Of a stretch of 64,000 nucleotides of DNA, positions 9,625 to 19,252 are shown in pieces. The stretch lies in assembly GCF_003634455.1 (NCBI RefSeq), contig NZ_RBLC01000002.1:62001-126000 (forward strand), in the 5' to 3' direction. Source of the DNA: Flavobacterium endophyticum. GTDB taxonomy: Bacteria > Bacteroidota > Bacteroidia > Flavobacteriales > Flavobacteriaceae. The notes beneath the pieces are model-generated. The model saw nothing but the letters and a program-made list of their open reading frames with translations, ran no database searches and was not told where the DNA came from. Each line of letters starts with the position of its first letter. Within the stretch, counting starts at the first letter, position 1. A program made the translations under genes and the position numbers.

Positions 9625-10260
9625 ATGTCATTAGTAGGGAAAAAATTTCCAAGCATTGCAGTAGACGCTATCTCAGAAATGGGCGACAACTTGAAAATCA
9701 ACATTTTTGAAGAAGCAGTAAACAACAACAAAAAAGTACTTTTGTTCTGGTACCCAAAAGATTTTACTTTTGTTTGCCCGACAGAATTGCATGCTTTCCA
9801 AGCCGCATTGCCAGAGTTTGAAAAAAGAAACACTATCGTTATCGGTGCTTCATGCGATACCAACGAAGTACACTTTGCTTGGTTAAACACTCCAAAAAAC
9901 AACGGTGGAATTGAAGGCGTTACTTATCCAATCCTAGCGGATACAAACCGTAACCTTGCCAACATCCTTGGAATTTTAGATATCGAATCTACAAGCTACA
10001 GCGAAGAAACTGACTCAGTTATCATCGAAGGTTCAAACGTAACGTATAGAGCGACTTACTTGATTGACGAGACTGGAAAAATCTTCCACGAAAGCGTAAA
10101 CGATATGCCATTAGGAAGAAACGTTGGAGAATACTTGAGATTAGTTGACGCGTATACTCACGTTCAAACTAAAGGAGAAGTTTGTCCTGCAAACTGGGAA
10201 GAAGGAAAAGAAGCAATGTTCGCTACAAGAGAAGGTGTTGCTTCTTACTTGAATAACTAA
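9625..10260 (+). CDS. 2-Cys peroxiredoxin (AhpC/TSA family)
   Basis: 211-residue cytoplasmic thiol peroxidase that reduces H2O2, organic peroxides or peroxynitrite. The peroxidatic cysteine is Cys51 in DFTFVCPTE; the resolving cysteine is Cys187 in GEVCPANW, so it is a typical 2-Cys enzyme. Length agrees with the AhpC/Prx1 group. It leads a set of three genes with a thioredoxin-like protein and a small conserved protein, and the thioredoxin is the obvious electron donor. A promoter-like TAGCTTTG lies upstream. Confidence 0.95.
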   Translation: MSLVGKKFPSIAVDAISEMGDNLKINIFEEAVNNNKKVLLFWYPKDFTFVCPTELHAFQAALPEFEKRNTIVIGASCDTNEVHFAWLNTPKNNGGIEGVTYPILADTNRNLANILGILDIESTSYSEETDSVIIEGSNVTYRATYLIDETGKIFHESVNDMPLGRNVGEYLRLVDAYTHVQTKGEVCPANWEEGKEAMFATREGVASYLNN

Positions 10261-10333
10261 AATAAATTTTTGATTGTTCGGCAATCATCATGGGAAAGCC
10301 GAACAATCTAATCCAATACTTAAAAAAATTGCT

Positions 10334-10645
10334 ATGTTAATTGATTTAAACGAAGACACGCTTCAGGATGTAGTAAACTCTAATGAAAAAGTTGTCGTGC
10401 AATATTCTGCTTCTTGGTGCGGGAACTGCCGTATCATGAAGCCAAAATTCAAAAAATTGGCTACCGAAAATGAAAACGTAACTTTTGTTTTGGTAGATGC
10501 CGAAAATGCTCCAGAATCTAGAAAATTAGCCAATGTTTCTAACCTGCCGACTTTCGCAACTTTCGTAAACGGACAGTTGGTCAATCAGACACAAACTAAT
10601 AAAGCAGAAGTTTTATCAGAATTGGTAAATGAAATAGCAAATTAA
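10334..10645 (+). CDS. Thioredoxin family protein
   Basis: 103 residues, a single thioredoxin fold with the redox motif Trp28-Cys-Gly-Asn-Cys32 (SWCGNCR) in place of the standard CGPC, and the cis-proline in NLPTFATF. It follows the peroxiredoxin by 73 bases and is probably its reductant. The start at ATG 10334 is used because the fold begins there; an open frame from about 10274 has no family-like sequence. The Pro-to-Asn change should shift the redox potential compared with canonical thioredoxin (inference). Confidence 0.92.
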   Translation: MLIDLNEDTLQDVVNSNEKVVVQYSASWCGNCRIMKPKFKKLATENENVTFVLVDAENAPESRKLANVSNLPTFATFVNGQLVNQTQTNKAEVLSELVNEIAN

Positions 10646-10672
10646 AAGATCTAAAAATTTAAGAAGTCTACA

Positions 10673-10930
10673 ATGAAATTACCCGTTATAAAGCACCTGA
10701 CTCAATTTATCGAAGAAAATGACCAGGATTATATTATCGAAACAATTGAAGTCCTCGAAGCTTTGACTGAGGTTCCTTCTTTAAAAGACGAAGAATTAGA
10801 TGTTATCGGGGAATTGATTTCTAATATGTACGGTGCACTTGAAGTCAATAAGATGATCAAAGACGGTACAGAAAAAAAAGAAGCGCTTAATAATTTTATG
10901 AAGCGGGTTCTTGGCTCCATTGACAAATAA
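10673..10930 (+). CDS. Small conserved protein (possibly DUF6952 family)
   Basis: 85-residue acidic, helical, soluble protein with no cysteines and no signal peptide. From memory it matches a small Bacteroidota family (DUF6952) found directly after peroxiredoxin and thioredoxin genes; I could not check this. It lies 27 bases after the thioredoxin gene and before a terminator, so it is the third gene of the operon. A role in peroxide defence is guilt by association only. Confidence 0.75.
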   Translation: MKLPVIKHLTQFIEENDQDYIIETIEVLEALTEVPSLKDEELDVIGELISNMYGALEVNKMIKDGTEKKEALNNFMKRVLGSIDK

Positions 10931-10947
10931 TCCTTTTTGCCTTATAA

Positions 10948-10974
10948 AACGCTCTCTTTGGGGAGCGTTTTTTA
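10948..10974 (+). terminator. Terminator of the peroxiredoxin operon
   Basis: ACGCTC and GAGCGT arms around a short loop, followed by TTTTTT. It lies about 20 bases after the stop of the third gene. Confidence 0.82.
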
Positions 10975-11014
10975 TTTATACCTTTGAGTTTCCAATTAAT
11001 CTAGATATCAATAA

Positions 11015-11575
11015 ATGCATTTCTACATCAAAAACATGGTCTGCAACCGATGCAAGATGGCCGTTCAGAAGGAATTCGAAAAAACAGGTCTGATGCCTAT
11101 AACCATTGAGTTAGGCGAAGTAGAAACTGCTGAAACTATTTCTAAAGAACAACTCGAAGAGCTCGAAAATGCATTAAAACATCTTGGTTTTGAACTGATC
11201 GATGATAAGAAAAGCCGACTTATCGAGCAGATCAAGACCGAAATCATCCGATTGATACATCATTCAGAAGAAATTGAGAATACTAATCTTTCGAGCCTGC
11301 TTTCAGAAAAGCTCCATTACGAATACAACTACATCAGCAACCTTTTTTCAGAAGTCGAAGGCACTACGATCGAAAAATATTTTATTGCGCAGCGAATAGA
11401 AAAAGTCAAAGAACTATTAGTGTATGATGAACTGTCACTTTCTCAGATCGCAATACAGCTAGGCTACAGCAGTACGGCTTATTTATCGAGCCAATTTAAA
11501 AAGGTCACCGGCCTCACTCCTACCTTTTATAAGTCGTTGAAAGAAACCAAACGGAAGAATATCGACGAACTGTAA
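11015..11575 (+). CDS. HMA-domain/AraC-type HTH fusion regulator
   Basis: 186 residues. The N-terminus (about 1-70) looks like a heavy-metal-associated ferredoxin-like fold with the metal pair in MVCNRCKM (CxxC). The C-terminal 100 residues are an AraC double helix-turn-helix: SLSQIAIQLGYSSTAYLSSQFKKVTGLTPTFYK split over the second HTH. The usual AraC cupin sensor is absent, so the metal domain probably is the sensor. The next gene, 87 bases on, also starts with an HMA domain (CEGC). This suggests a copper- or other thiophilic-metal-responsive pair. Domain assignments are by eye and fairly clear; the ligand is inferred. Confidence 0.85.
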   Translation: MHFYIKNMVCNRCKMAVQKEFEKTGLMPITIELGEVETAETISKEQLEELENALKHLGFELIDDKKSRLIEQIKTEIIRLIHHSEEIENTNLSSLLSEKLHYEYNYISNLFSEVEGTTIEKYFIAQRIEKVKELLVYDELSLSQIAIQLGYSSTAYLSSQFKKVTGLTPTFYKSLKETKRKNIDEL

Positions 11576-11662
11576 AAGTTAATATTCTTTCATGAAATAA
11601 CATAATAGTCTTCCGACCGATGTTTCGCAACTTTGTATCCTACAAATCAAACGACAAAAAAC

Positions 11663-12400
11663 ATGAAACATACGTATAAAATATCAGGTATGACTTGCGA
11701 AGGATGTGCCGCCAAAGTATCTTCCACATTAAAACAAATTCCTTCGGTACAAAATGTAGATATCAATCTGGAGCAAGGAGAAGCTACGATTGAAATGGAA
11801 AGACATATTGCTAGTTCAGAACTGCAAGACATCCTAAAAGACTATCCAAAATACCAGCTTTCTGAAAAAAATGTAACGATGCATCAAAATGTTTTTGCAC
11901 CGATTGCAGAGCCTGAAAAAACATGGTTAGAAACCTACAAGCCGATTGTCTTGATCTTTTCGTACATCTTGACCATTTCTTTAATCGCTGGATTTAGCAA
12001 TGGTATTTTCGACTACATGACGGCCATGCGTGTCTTCATGGCTGGATTTTTCCTGACTTTCTCTTTCTTTAAGATGCTAAACCTCCGCGGATTTGCAGAC
12101 AGCTATTCTATGTATGATGTCGTAGCACGAAAATTTAAGGGCTGGGGTTATTTATATGCTTTCTTAGAATTGGCTTTAGGACTTGCTTTTGCCTTAAATT
12201 TTGAGCCTTTTCTAACAAACTTGGTTACTTTAATCGTAATGACAATCAGCATTATTGGCGTATTGAAAAGCGTACTCAACAAAAAGAAAATCCAATGCGC
12301 TTGTCTTGGGACCGTATTTAATCTCCCAATGAGTACCGTAACGATTATCGAGGACGGACTTATGATCTTAATGAGTTTGGCGATGCTTTTTCTGATGTAA
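11663..12400 (+). CDS. HMA domain plus MauE/DoxX-like membrane protein
   Basis: 245 residues. An N-terminal HMA metal-binding domain has GMTCEGCAAKV at about residues 7-17. It is followed by a linker and a MauE-like integral membrane part with four TM segments (about residues 93-245) and a CACLGTVFNLPM motif between the last two. Other MauE-type proteins help disulfide formation or redox maturation; here the CxC may exchange with the metal site. I use ATG 11663, where the HMA strand begins. It is probably controlled by the HMA-AraC regulator just upstream. A role in metal transport or sensing, likely copper or mercury, is inferred. Confidence 0.85.
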   Translation: MKHTYKISGMTCEGCAAKVSSTLKQIPSVQNVDINLEQGEATIEMERHIASSELQDILKDYPKYQLSEKNVTMHQNVFAPIAEPEKTWLETYKPIVLIFSYILTISLIAGFSNGIFDYMTAMRVFMAGFFLTFSFFKMLNLRGFADSYSMYDVVARKFKGWGYLYAFLELALGLAFALNFEPFLTNLVTLIVMTISIIGVLKSVLNKKKIQCACLGTVFNLPMSTVTIIEDGLMILMSLAMLFLM

Positions 12401-12421
12401 TCTATCTTCCGCCAAATTCAG

Positions 12422-12450
12422 AACTCTTCCATAATGTGGGAGAGTTTTTT
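12422..12450 (+). terminator. Terminator after the HMA-MauE gene
   Basis: AACTCTTCC at 12422-12430 pairs with GGGAGAGTT at 12438-12446 (one G-U), followed by a T run. Confidence 0.8.
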
Positions 12451-12482
12451 GTTTTACGGCAATTTCACAAATATATTTTTCA

Positions 12483-12490
12483 TACTTTTG
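12483..12490 (+). promoter_or_regulatory. Candidate -7 element of tpx
   Basis: TACTTTTG fits TAnnTTTG and lies 21 bases before the tpx start codon, directly after the previous terminator. No TTG at the expected distance. Confidence 0.45.
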
Positions 12491-12511
12491 AACCTTATAA
12501 AATTTAAAAAG

Positions 12512-13009
12512 ATGGCAACAGTAACATTAGGAGGAAATCCAGTAAAAACAAGCGGTGAATTACCAAAAATAGGCTCAAAAGCACCTGATTTCAAATTAGT
12601 AAATAAAGATCTTGGCGTAGTTTCACTTTCTGATTTTACAGGAAAGAAATTAGTATTGAATATTTTCCCTAGTATCGACACTGGAACTTGCGCGGCTTCT
12701 GTCAGAAATTTTAATGCTAAAGCCAGCGGTTTAGAAAATACTACTGTGCTTTGCATCTCAAGAGATTTGCCTTTTGCGCAAAAACGTTTCTGTGGTGCCG
12801 AAGGCCTTGAAAACGTAGTGAATCTATCTGATTTTAGAGACGGAAGCTTCGGAAAAGACTATGGTTTAGAAATTGCCGACAGTGCTTTAGCCGGACTTCA
12901 TTCTAGAGTTGTGGTTGTGCTTGATGAAAACGGAACAGTATTACATACAGAGCAAGTTAGCGAAATTGCTAACGAACCAAACTACGAAAGCGCTTTGGCA
13001 GTATTGTAA
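12512..13009 (+). CDS. tpx: Thiol peroxidase
   Basis: 165-residue atypical 2-Cys peroxiredoxin that reduces lipid and other hydroperoxides with thioredoxin. The peroxidatic Cys60 lies in [12 protein letters not shown] and the resolving Cys94 in [10 protein letters not shown], the spacing expected of Tpx. ATG 12512 is the start; an in-frame open stretch back to 12434 lies over the terminator and promoter and is not coding. It comes 16 bases before the kinase gene dgkA and probably heads the long plus-strand run to ribB. Confidence 0.95.
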   Translation: MATVTLGGNPVKTSGELPKIGSKAPDFKLVNKDLGVVSLSDFTGKKLVLNIFPSIDTGTCAASVRNFNAKASGLENTTVLCISRDLPFAQKRFCGAEGLENVVNLSDFRDGSFGKDYGLEIADSALAGLHSRVVVVLDENGTVLHTEQVSEIANEPNYESALAVL

Positions 13010-13025
13010 AACCTTAAATTACTAT

Positions 13026-13400
13026 ATGAAGACAGACCATTCTTTTGTATCAGGAAGGCTAAAAAGTTTTAAGTATGCAATCCACGGTGCCTATAAATTA
13101 GTCACGACCGAACACAGCGTCATGGTCCAGTTTTTTCTGGGTATCATAATGACAGCGGCTGGATTCTATTTTGAAATTTCAAAAACAGATTGGCTTTTCC
13201 AGACTTTGGCAATCGGATTGGTCTTGAGCATCGAGGGGCTAAATACGGCAGTAGAAAAAATTGCAGATTTTATCCACCCTAGCTTTCATGACAAGATTGG
13301 CTTCATTAAAGATGTTGCCGCCGGAGCAGTCTTCTTTGCAGCCGTTGCCGCTATTGCGGTTGGCCTCATCATATATATACCAATATTTCAGAATTTGTAA
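13026..13400 (+). CDS. dgkA: Diacylglycerol/undecaprenol kinase family protein
   Basis: 124 residues, three TM segments. The DgkA signature appears in SIEGLNTAVEKIADF, with the catalytic Glu and the metal-binding Asn-Thr-Ala. These small homotrimeric membrane enzymes phosphorylate diacylglycerol or, in many bacteria, undecaprenol for peptidoglycan and polysaccharide carrier recycling. The start at ATG 13026 follows the tpx stop by 16 bases, so the genes are likely cotranscribed. Substrate is not decidable from the sequence. Confidence 0.92.
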   Translation: MKTDHSFVSGRLKSFKYAIHGAYKLVTTEHSVMVQFFLGIIMTAAGFYFEISKTDWLFQTLAIGLVLSIEGLNTAVEKIADFIHPSFHDKIGFIKDVAAGAVFFAAVAAIAVGLIIYIPIFQNL

Positions 13401-13440
13401 AAAAATTATTTATTTTTACGTATAATCATCACCTTTTTGA

Positions 13441-15912
13441 ATGGCTAAAACGACAAAAAAAGAAACAGCTGGCAAAGCAGATGCTCAACCCAAAGAGAAA
13501 AAACCTTGGAAATTGACCAGACAACATAAAGTAATCATTGGAGCTTTATTAGTCTTGTTTTCTGTGGCCTTATTGCTGGCTTTCATTTCATTTTTCTTAT
13601 ACGGACAGTATGACCAAAGTGCAGTAGATGCTTTGGCCGATAGGTCTATAGAAGTCCAAAACTGGCTGGGAAAATTTGGCGCATATCTTGCCAACTTATT
13701 CCTATACCAAGGATTTGGAGTCGCTTCCTTCTTATTGGTGCGATTGTTTTTCATAACCGGAATGTATCTTATCTTAGACATGCCGGTAAGAAAATTAAAG
13801 AATACGTGGTTCTGGGACTTGTTTGCCATCATCATCATCTCGATATTATTCGGATTCTTTGCCGATTTCTTGCCTGAATTAGGTGGCGTTATCGGATTTG
13901 AAATGAACCTTTTCATCCAAGATTATCTTGGAAAGGCAGGAACCTTGCTCGTTTTGATTTTCGGACTGCTCGTTTATCTTATCTTCAAGATCAAAATCTC
14001 TCCAGACGGAATCAAAAATTATTTTGAAGCCAAAAAGAGAAAGGCCGAAGAAAGAGCTGCGGCAGAATCAATCGTTGCGCCAGTCGCCGTACAAGAACTG
14101 ACGGATGAAATTCTAGAAGAAGATATTGTTGAAGTAGAAGAAGATGAAGACGAAGAAATTGAAGAACCTACGCTAAAACCGATTTCTCAATTCGAAATCA
14201 ACAAAGAAGCGCTAAAGCCTACGATTAATAATCCTTCGCACATTACGATAGAGCCGATTATCAAGGCTCCTGTTGCTCCTATCCAGCATCACACTCCAGA
14301 GATTATCGAAACCAATGACGATGCTTTCGTGATTGAAAAATTTGCAGATGAAGATACGGTCATAGAAAATCTGGCTTCAAAATTAGTAGCCGATTTTGGC
14401 GAATTTGATCCGACCTTAGATTTGTCCAATTACAAATTCCCGACGCTAGACTTGCTAAAAGAATATGCTACGGGAGGAATTACCATCAACCAAGAAGAAT
14501 TAGAAGAAAACAAAAACCGAATCGTAGAAACGCTTCGAAACTATAAAATTGAAATTGCCCAGATCAAGGCCACTGTCGGGCCATCCGTAACGTTGTATGA
14601 AATCGTTCCAGAAGCTGGAATCCGAATCTCTAAAATCAAAAGCTTAGAAGACGATATTGCTTTGTCTCTTTCTGCCTTGGGAATCCGTATCATCGCTCCT
14701 ATTCCTGGAAAAGGAACTATCGGTATCGAAGTTCCGAACAAGAACCCTACGATGGTTTCCATGAAAAGCGTTATCGGAGCCGCTAAATTCCAAGAAGCCG
14801 AAATGGAATTGCCGATTGCTCTAGGGAAAACAATTTCTAACGAAACCTTTGTTGTCGATTTGGCCAAGATGCCTCACCTTTTGATGGCAGGTGCTACCGG
14901 ACAAGGAAAATCGGTCGGACTAAATGCTGTATTGACTTCGTTGCTGTATAAAAAACATCCAGCCGAAGTAAAATTCGTCTTGGTCGATCCTAAAAAAGTA
15001 GAGCTTACGCTGTTCAATAAAATCGAACGCCATTATTTAGCAAAGCTTCCTGATACCGAAGAAGCTATCATTACAGACAATGCCAAAGTAATCAACACGC
15101 TGAATTCGCTATGCGTTGAAATGGACAACCGCTATTCTTTATTGAAAGACGCGATGGTTCGTAATATCAAAGAATACAACGAAAAGTTTAAGTCTCGTAA
15201 ATTAAATCCTGAATTAGGACACCGCTTTTTGCCTTACATTATCTTGGTCGTAGATGAGTTTGCCGATTTGATCATGACTGCCGGAAAAGAAGTCGAGACG
15301 CCTATCGCAAGGCTAGCCCAGCTGGCACGAGCTATCGGTATTCATTTGATTATTGCTACGCAGAGACCTTCGGTAAACGTAATTACCGGTATCATCAAGG
15401 CAAACTTCCCGGCAAGGATTGCATTCCGCGTTACTTCAAAAATTGACTCTAGGACCATCTTAGATACCCAAGGAGCCGATCAATTGATCGGACGAGGAGA
15501 TTTATTGTATACCAACGGAAACGACGTTGTTCGTGTCCAATGTGCTTTTGTAGATACGCCAGAAGTAGAAAGGATTACCGAATTCATAGGATCACAGAAA
15601 GCGTATCCGAACGCATACCTTCTTCCAGAGTACATAGGAGAAGAAAATGGCATCAAACTTGATGTAGATATCTCGGAAAGAGATTCTATGTTCAGGGAAG
15701 CTGCTGAAATCATTGTTACAGCACAGCAAGGTTCTGCTTCATTATTACAGCGCAAGCTGAAATTGGGCTATAACCGAGCTGGAAGATTAATCGATCAATT
15801 GGAAGCTGCTGGAATCGTTGGCCCTTTTGAGGGAAGCAAGGCCAGAAGTGTCAATATCCCCGACTTAGCTTCTCTTGACCAGTTTTTTAACAATGAGAAA
15901 AATGATTTTTAA
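13441..15912 (+). CDS. ftsK: DNA translocase FtsK
   Basis: 823-residue FtsK/SpoIIIE ATPase that pumps chromosome termini through the division septum and activates dif recombination. There are four N-terminal TM segments (about 30-185), a Glu-rich linker (about 200-320), and then the motor: Walker A in GATGQGKSVG near residue 485 and Walker B in LVVDEFADLIM near 602. The C-terminal gamma winged helix, which reads the polar DNA motifs, lies at about 755-820 (SLLQRKLKLGYNRAGRLIDQLE). It is shorter than the E. coli protein because of a short linker, as is normal for Bacteroidota. Confidence 0.96.
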   Translation: MAKTTKKETAGKADAQPKEKKPWKLTRQHKVIIGALLVLFSVALLLAFISFFLYGQYDQSAVDALADRSIEVQNWLGKFGAYLANLFLYQGFGVASFLLVRLFFITGMYLILDMPVRKLKNTWFWDLFAIIIISILFGFFADFLPELGGVIGFEMNLFIQDYLGKAGTLLVLIFGLLVYLIFKIKISPDGIKNYFEAKKRKAEERAAAESIVAPVAVQELTDEILEEDIVEVEEDEDEEIEEPTLKPISQFEINKEALKPTINNPSHITIEPIIKAPVAPIQHHTPEIIETNDDAFVIEKFADEDTVIENLASKLVADFGEFDPTLDLSNYKFPTLDLLKEYATGGITINQEELEENKNRIVETLRNYKIEIAQIKATVGPSVTLYEIVPEAGIRISKIKSLEDDIALSLSALGIRIIAPIPGKGTIGIEVPNKNPTMVSMKSVIGAAKFQEAEMELPIALGKTISNETFVVDLAKMPHLLMAGATGQGKSVGLNAVLTSLLYKKHPAEVKFVLVDPKKVELTLFNKIERHYLAKLPDTEEAIITDNAKVINTLNSLCVEMDNRYSLLKDAMVRNIKEYNEKFKSRKLNPELGHRFLPYIILVVDEFADLIMTAGKEVETPIARLAQLARAIGIHLIIATQRPSVNVITGIIKANFPARIAFRVTSKIDSRTILDTQGADQLIGRGDLLYTNGNDVVRVQCAFVDTPEVERITEFIGSQKAYPNAYLLPEYIGEENGIKLDVDISERDSMFREAAEIIVTAQQGSASLLQRKLKLGYNRAGRLIDQLEAAGIVGPFEGSKARSVNIPDLASLDQFFNNEKNDF

Positions 15913-15913
15913 A

Positions 15914-16558
15914 ATGAAAAGGTTATTACAAATTATTACATTAATTCTTATCGGCTTCAATCTTCAAGCGCAAAACAGCCAAAAAGCGAGAAATCTGCTG
16001 GATGAAGTTTCTGCCAAGGTAAAAAGCTATGATAATATCTCGATTGATTTTAAATATTCCCTTACGAATCCGAAGGAAAACCTTAATCAAGAGAGCAAAG
16101 GAAATGTAATCATGCAGGGTAACAAATATGTGCTCAACTTCATGGGAGTGACCAAAATCTATGACGGAAAAAAAATATACAATATCGTTCCAGAAGACGA
16201 AGAAATAAGCATCTCAAAATTTGACGAAAACGAAGAAGATGCTGTGACGCCGTCAAAAATGCTTACCTTTTTTAATCACGGATTCAAATATTCTTGGGAT
16301 ATCCTTCAAAACGTACGCGGCAGAAAAATCCAATACGTAAAATTAGTGCCTACAAGCTCTAAAGACGACAGAAAAGAGATTTTTCTGGGCATCGACGTAC
16401 AGACCAAACACATCTACAATCTTATGGAAATAGGAAAGAATGGTTCAAAAACAACAATCACTGTTAATTCTTTTAAAACCAATCAGCCATTATCAAAAAA
16501 TCAATTTACCTTTGCGGAAAGTAAATACCCTAATTACTATATCAACAAACTAGATTGA
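15914..16558 (+). CDS. LolA-like outer membrane lipoprotein carrier protein
   Basis: 214 residues with a signal peptide ending ...FNLQAQ. The mature part is a half-open beta-barrel of the LolA/LolB type, with typical stretches such as GNVIMQGNKYVLNF and IYDGKKIYNIVPE. It would shuttle lipoproteins across the periplasm to the outer membrane. The ATG at 15914 begins one base after the ftsK stop; an upstream ATG at 15893 would overlap ftsK by 20 bases and is less likely. LolA next to FtsK and an LptF/G permease is a familiar Flavobacteriia order. Confidence 0.88.
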   Translation: MKRLLQIITLILIGFNLQAQNSQKARNLLDEVSAKVKSYDNISIDFKYSLTNPKENLNQESKGNVIMQGNKYVLNFMGVTKIYDGKKIYNIVPEDEEISISKFDENEEDAVTPSKMLTFFNHGFKYSWDILQNVRGRKIQYVKLVPTSSKDDRKEIFLGIDVQTKHIYNLMEIGKNGSKTTITVNSFKTNQPLSKNQFTFAESKYPNYYINKLD

Positions 16559-16565
16559 TACATCG

Positions 16566-18020
16566 GTGAAAATTCTTGACAGATACATTCTAACGACATT
16601 CCTCAAAACATTAGCTACGGTTTTTGTAATCCTTTATTTCATCTTCATCCTGCAAGCTGTCTGGCTCTTTATCGCAGAATTAGCAGGGAAAGACCTAGAT
16701 GTACTGCTGATCGCAAAATTCCTTCTTTTTTATTCGCCAAAGATGATTCCGCTGGTATTGCCTCTTTCGATATTGCTGGCCTCCATCATGACATTTGGTA
16801 ATCTTGCCGAAAATTATGAATTTGCCGCCATGAAATCTTCTGGAATTTCATTGCAAAGAGCTATGAAAAGCTTGATGGTCTTTATCTTTCTATTAAGCAT
16901 CATCGCTTTCTTTTTTGCCAATAACGTTATTCCTGCTGCTGAATATAAGTTCTTGAACCTCCGAAGAGACATCGTACAGACCAAACCCGCAATGGCTATT
17001 GCAGAAGGACAGTTTAGCGATGTAGGAGAATATAACATCAAAGTCAATAAGAAATCAGGCGATAAAGGCGAAAAGCTGGAAGGCGTTACGATACACAAAA
17101 AAGCAGCGAACGGTATTGGAAATAACGTCGTAATAAAAGCCAAAAATGGAGTGCTTGTCAATCAAGAAGAATCCAGCATGCTCCAGCTGATCTTATTCAA
17201 CGGAAACTATTACGAAAACATCATTCCCAAAAAATACGAAGAACGCAGAAGAGTACCTTTTGTAAAAGCTTCGTTCAAAAAAGACATCATCAATATCGAT
17301 TTGTCAAAACTGAATACGGTGGAGGACGAATCCAACATTACAAACACAAATGCCATGCTCAATGTGAGCGAACTAACCTATACCCTAGATTCATTGCATA
17401 AAAACTATGATAAGGACTTAGTTTCTTTTGCCGAAAACATTTATCAAAGAACCGGAATCACGAGTTTTACCAAGCCGACAGTCACTATCGAAAAGCCTAA
17501 AAAAGCTTCCGATACAGCCGATCTTCTCAGCCTTTTGTCTGCTACAGACAAATCACGAGTGTTAGAAATTGCCAATAGCAATTTAGAAAGCTCCCGATTT
17601 TCAATTGACGGTACCAAGCAAGAAATAGACCTAAAGCAGAAAAATATCAATAACCACTGGTTGGCTCTTTTTGAAAAATTCGTAATTGCCTTTGCCTGCC
17701 TGCTGATGTTCTTTATCGGCGCTCCTTTGGGTGCAATTATCCGAAAAGGAGGATTAGGCCTACCCATCGTATTTGCCGTCTTGATATTTATTACTTTCCA
17801 TTTTATCAATACTTTTGGAAGGAAACTGGCCCAAGAAAACGGAATCCCTCCCTTCTTAGGCTCTTGGATGTCTTCCTTTATTTTGTCTCCTTTGGCTATT
17901 TTATTGACCTACAGAGCTACAAACGACATTGGATTAATCAACATGGATGTAATCCTTACCCCTATCCAAAAAGGATTCCAAAAACTATTTAAACTAAAAA
18001 ACAACAACACACCTAAATAA
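16566..18020 (+). CDS. LptF/LptG family permease (YjgP/YjgQ)
   Basis: 484-residue inner-membrane component of the LPS export ABC transporter, which lifts LPS out of the membrane with LptB and passes it to LptC. The N-terminus (MKILDRYILTTFLKT) is characteristic of the family. There are three TM segments, a large periplasmic beta-jellyroll domain (about 130-370) and three more TM segments at the C-terminus. The start codon is GTG at 16566, 7 bases after the preceding stop; no ATG fits. The stop overlaps the start of the next gene by one base (TAATG), indicating translational coupling with ribB. Confidence 0.93.
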   Translation: MKILDRYILTTFLKTLATVFVILYFIFILQAVWLFIAELAGKDLDVLLIAKFLLFYSPKMIPLVLPLSILLASIMTFGNLAENYEFAAMKSSGISLQRAMKSLMVFIFLLSIIAFFFANNVIPAAEYKFLNLRRDIVQTKPAMAIAEGQFSDVGEYNIKVNKKSGDKGEKLEGVTIHKKAANGIGNNVVIKAKNGVLVNQEESSMLQLILFNGNYYENIIPKKYEERRRVPFVKASFKKDIINIDLSKLNTVEDESNITNTNAMLNVSELTYTLDSLHKNYDKDLVSFAENIYQRTGITSFTKPTVTIEKPKKASDTADLLSLLSATDKSRVLEIANSNLESSRFSIDGTKQEIDLKQKNINNHWLALFEKFVIAFACLLMFFIGAPLGAIIRKGGLGLPIVFAVLIFITFHFINTFGRKLAQENGIPPFLGSWMSSFILSPLAILLTYRATNDIGLINMDVILTPIQKGFQKLFKLKNNNTPK

Positions 18021-19156
18021 TGTCCGAAAATAAAATTACGCAGTTAAATACTATAGAAGAAGCAATTGAAGATATCCGTCAAGGAAAAATCATTATTGTT
18101 GTCGATGACGAAGATCGCGAAAACGAAGGCGATTTTATTGCCGCCGCCGAAAAAGTAACGCCAGAAATGATCAACTTTATGGCTACTCACGGTCGCGGAC
18201 TTATCTGTGCTCCTCTGACCGAAGCACGCTGCAAAGAACTAGACTTGAATTTGATGGTTACAAACAATACCGTATTGCATGAAACCCAATTTACAGTTTC
18301 TGTCGATTTGATCGGCCATGGCTGTACGACAGGAATTTCTGTACACGATCGCGCAAAGACCATCCAGTTTTTAGTCGATGACAACACCAAGCCAGAAGAT
18401 TTAGGACGTCCTGGTCACATTTTTCCGCTAAGAGCAAAACAAGGTGGCGTTTTAAGAAGAACAGGCCACACAGAGGCTGCAATCGACTTAGCGCGTCTAG
18501 CTGGATTAAAACCAGCCGGAATTCTTGTAGAAATCTTAAATGAAGACGGTTCTATGGCGCGTCTGCCGCAACTGTTGGAAGTAGCCAAGAAGTTTGACCT
18601 GAAAATTGTTTCTATTGAAGACTTGGTTGCCTACAGAATGCAACACGACAGCCTAATCCAAAAGAAAGAAGATTACGAAGTAGAAACTCGTTTCGGTACA
18701 TTCAGGCTAAGAGCCTACCTGCAAACAACAAACAAGCAGGTGCATATTGCATTGACAAAGGGAAGCTGGAATATCGGCGAATCGATATTGACAAGGATCA
18801 ATTCTACTCAAGTCAATAATGATATCTTAGGGACCCTTACCAACGATCCAGATCAGAAATTAGAGAACATGTTCAAGAAAATCAATGAAGAAGGCAAAGG
18901 CGCTATCTTGTTTATCAACCAAGAAATCCAGCCTATCGAATTGTTGAATCGTATCACAGAACTCAAAGGATTGCAGGAAAAAGGAATCTTTAAAGCGCCA
19001 CAAGTAAAAATGGACAATAAAGATTTTGGTATTGGAGCGCAAATCCTGCATGATATTGACATCACAAACATCCGATTACTATCCAATTCAGAACAGACCA
19101 AACGTGTCGGAATGATAGGATATGGCCTAGAAATTATGGAATATGTCGAATTCTAG
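18020..19156 (+). CDS. ribB: 3,4-dihydroxy-2-butanone 4-phosphate synthase with degenerate GTP cyclohydrolase II domain
   Basis: 378-residue riboflavin synthesis protein. The N-terminal half (about 1-205) is an intact RibB domain that converts ribulose 5-phosphate to 3,4-dihydroxy-2-butanone 4-phosphate: [11 protein letters not shown] binds metal and substrate, and [14 protein letters not shown] is present. The C-terminal half follows the GTP cyclohydrolase II fold (FGTFRLRAY...) but lacks the three zinc-binding cysteines, having [14 protein letters not shown] where a Cys-rich segment is expected. It is therefore probably inactive as RibA, and a separate RibA should exist elsewhere. It ends the tpx-to-ribB run. 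Confidence 0.9.
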   Translation: MSENKITQLNTIEEAIEDIRQGKIIIVVDDEDRENEGDFIAAAEKVTPEMINFMATHGRGLICAPLTEARCKELDLNLMVTNNTVLHETQFTVSVDLIGHGCTTGISVHDRAKTIQFLVDDNTKPEDLGRPGHIFPLRAKQGGVLRRTGHTEAAIDLARLAGLKPAGILVEILNEDGSMARLPQLLEVAKKFDLKIVSIEDLVAYRMQHDSLIQKKEDYEVETRFGTFRLRAYLQTTNKQVHIALTKGSWNIGESILTRINSTQVNNDILGTLTNDPDQKLENMFKKINEEGKGAILFINQEIQPIELLNRITELKGLQEKGIFKAPQVKMDNKDFGIGAQILHDIDITNIRLLSNSEQTKRVGMIGYGLEIMEYVEF

Positions 19157-19252
19157 AAAAAACACAGAAAATTATTTTTCTTCTAACGTCTAGAAAATGA
19201 AATAATTAAAAATGTTGCCCAAAAAATGTTTTATTTTTAATGATAAAATGTT

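Noticed and set aside
13485-13916. 143-codon minus-strand frame inside ftsK
   Set aside because: Antisense of the FtsK N-terminal membrane region; no family features.
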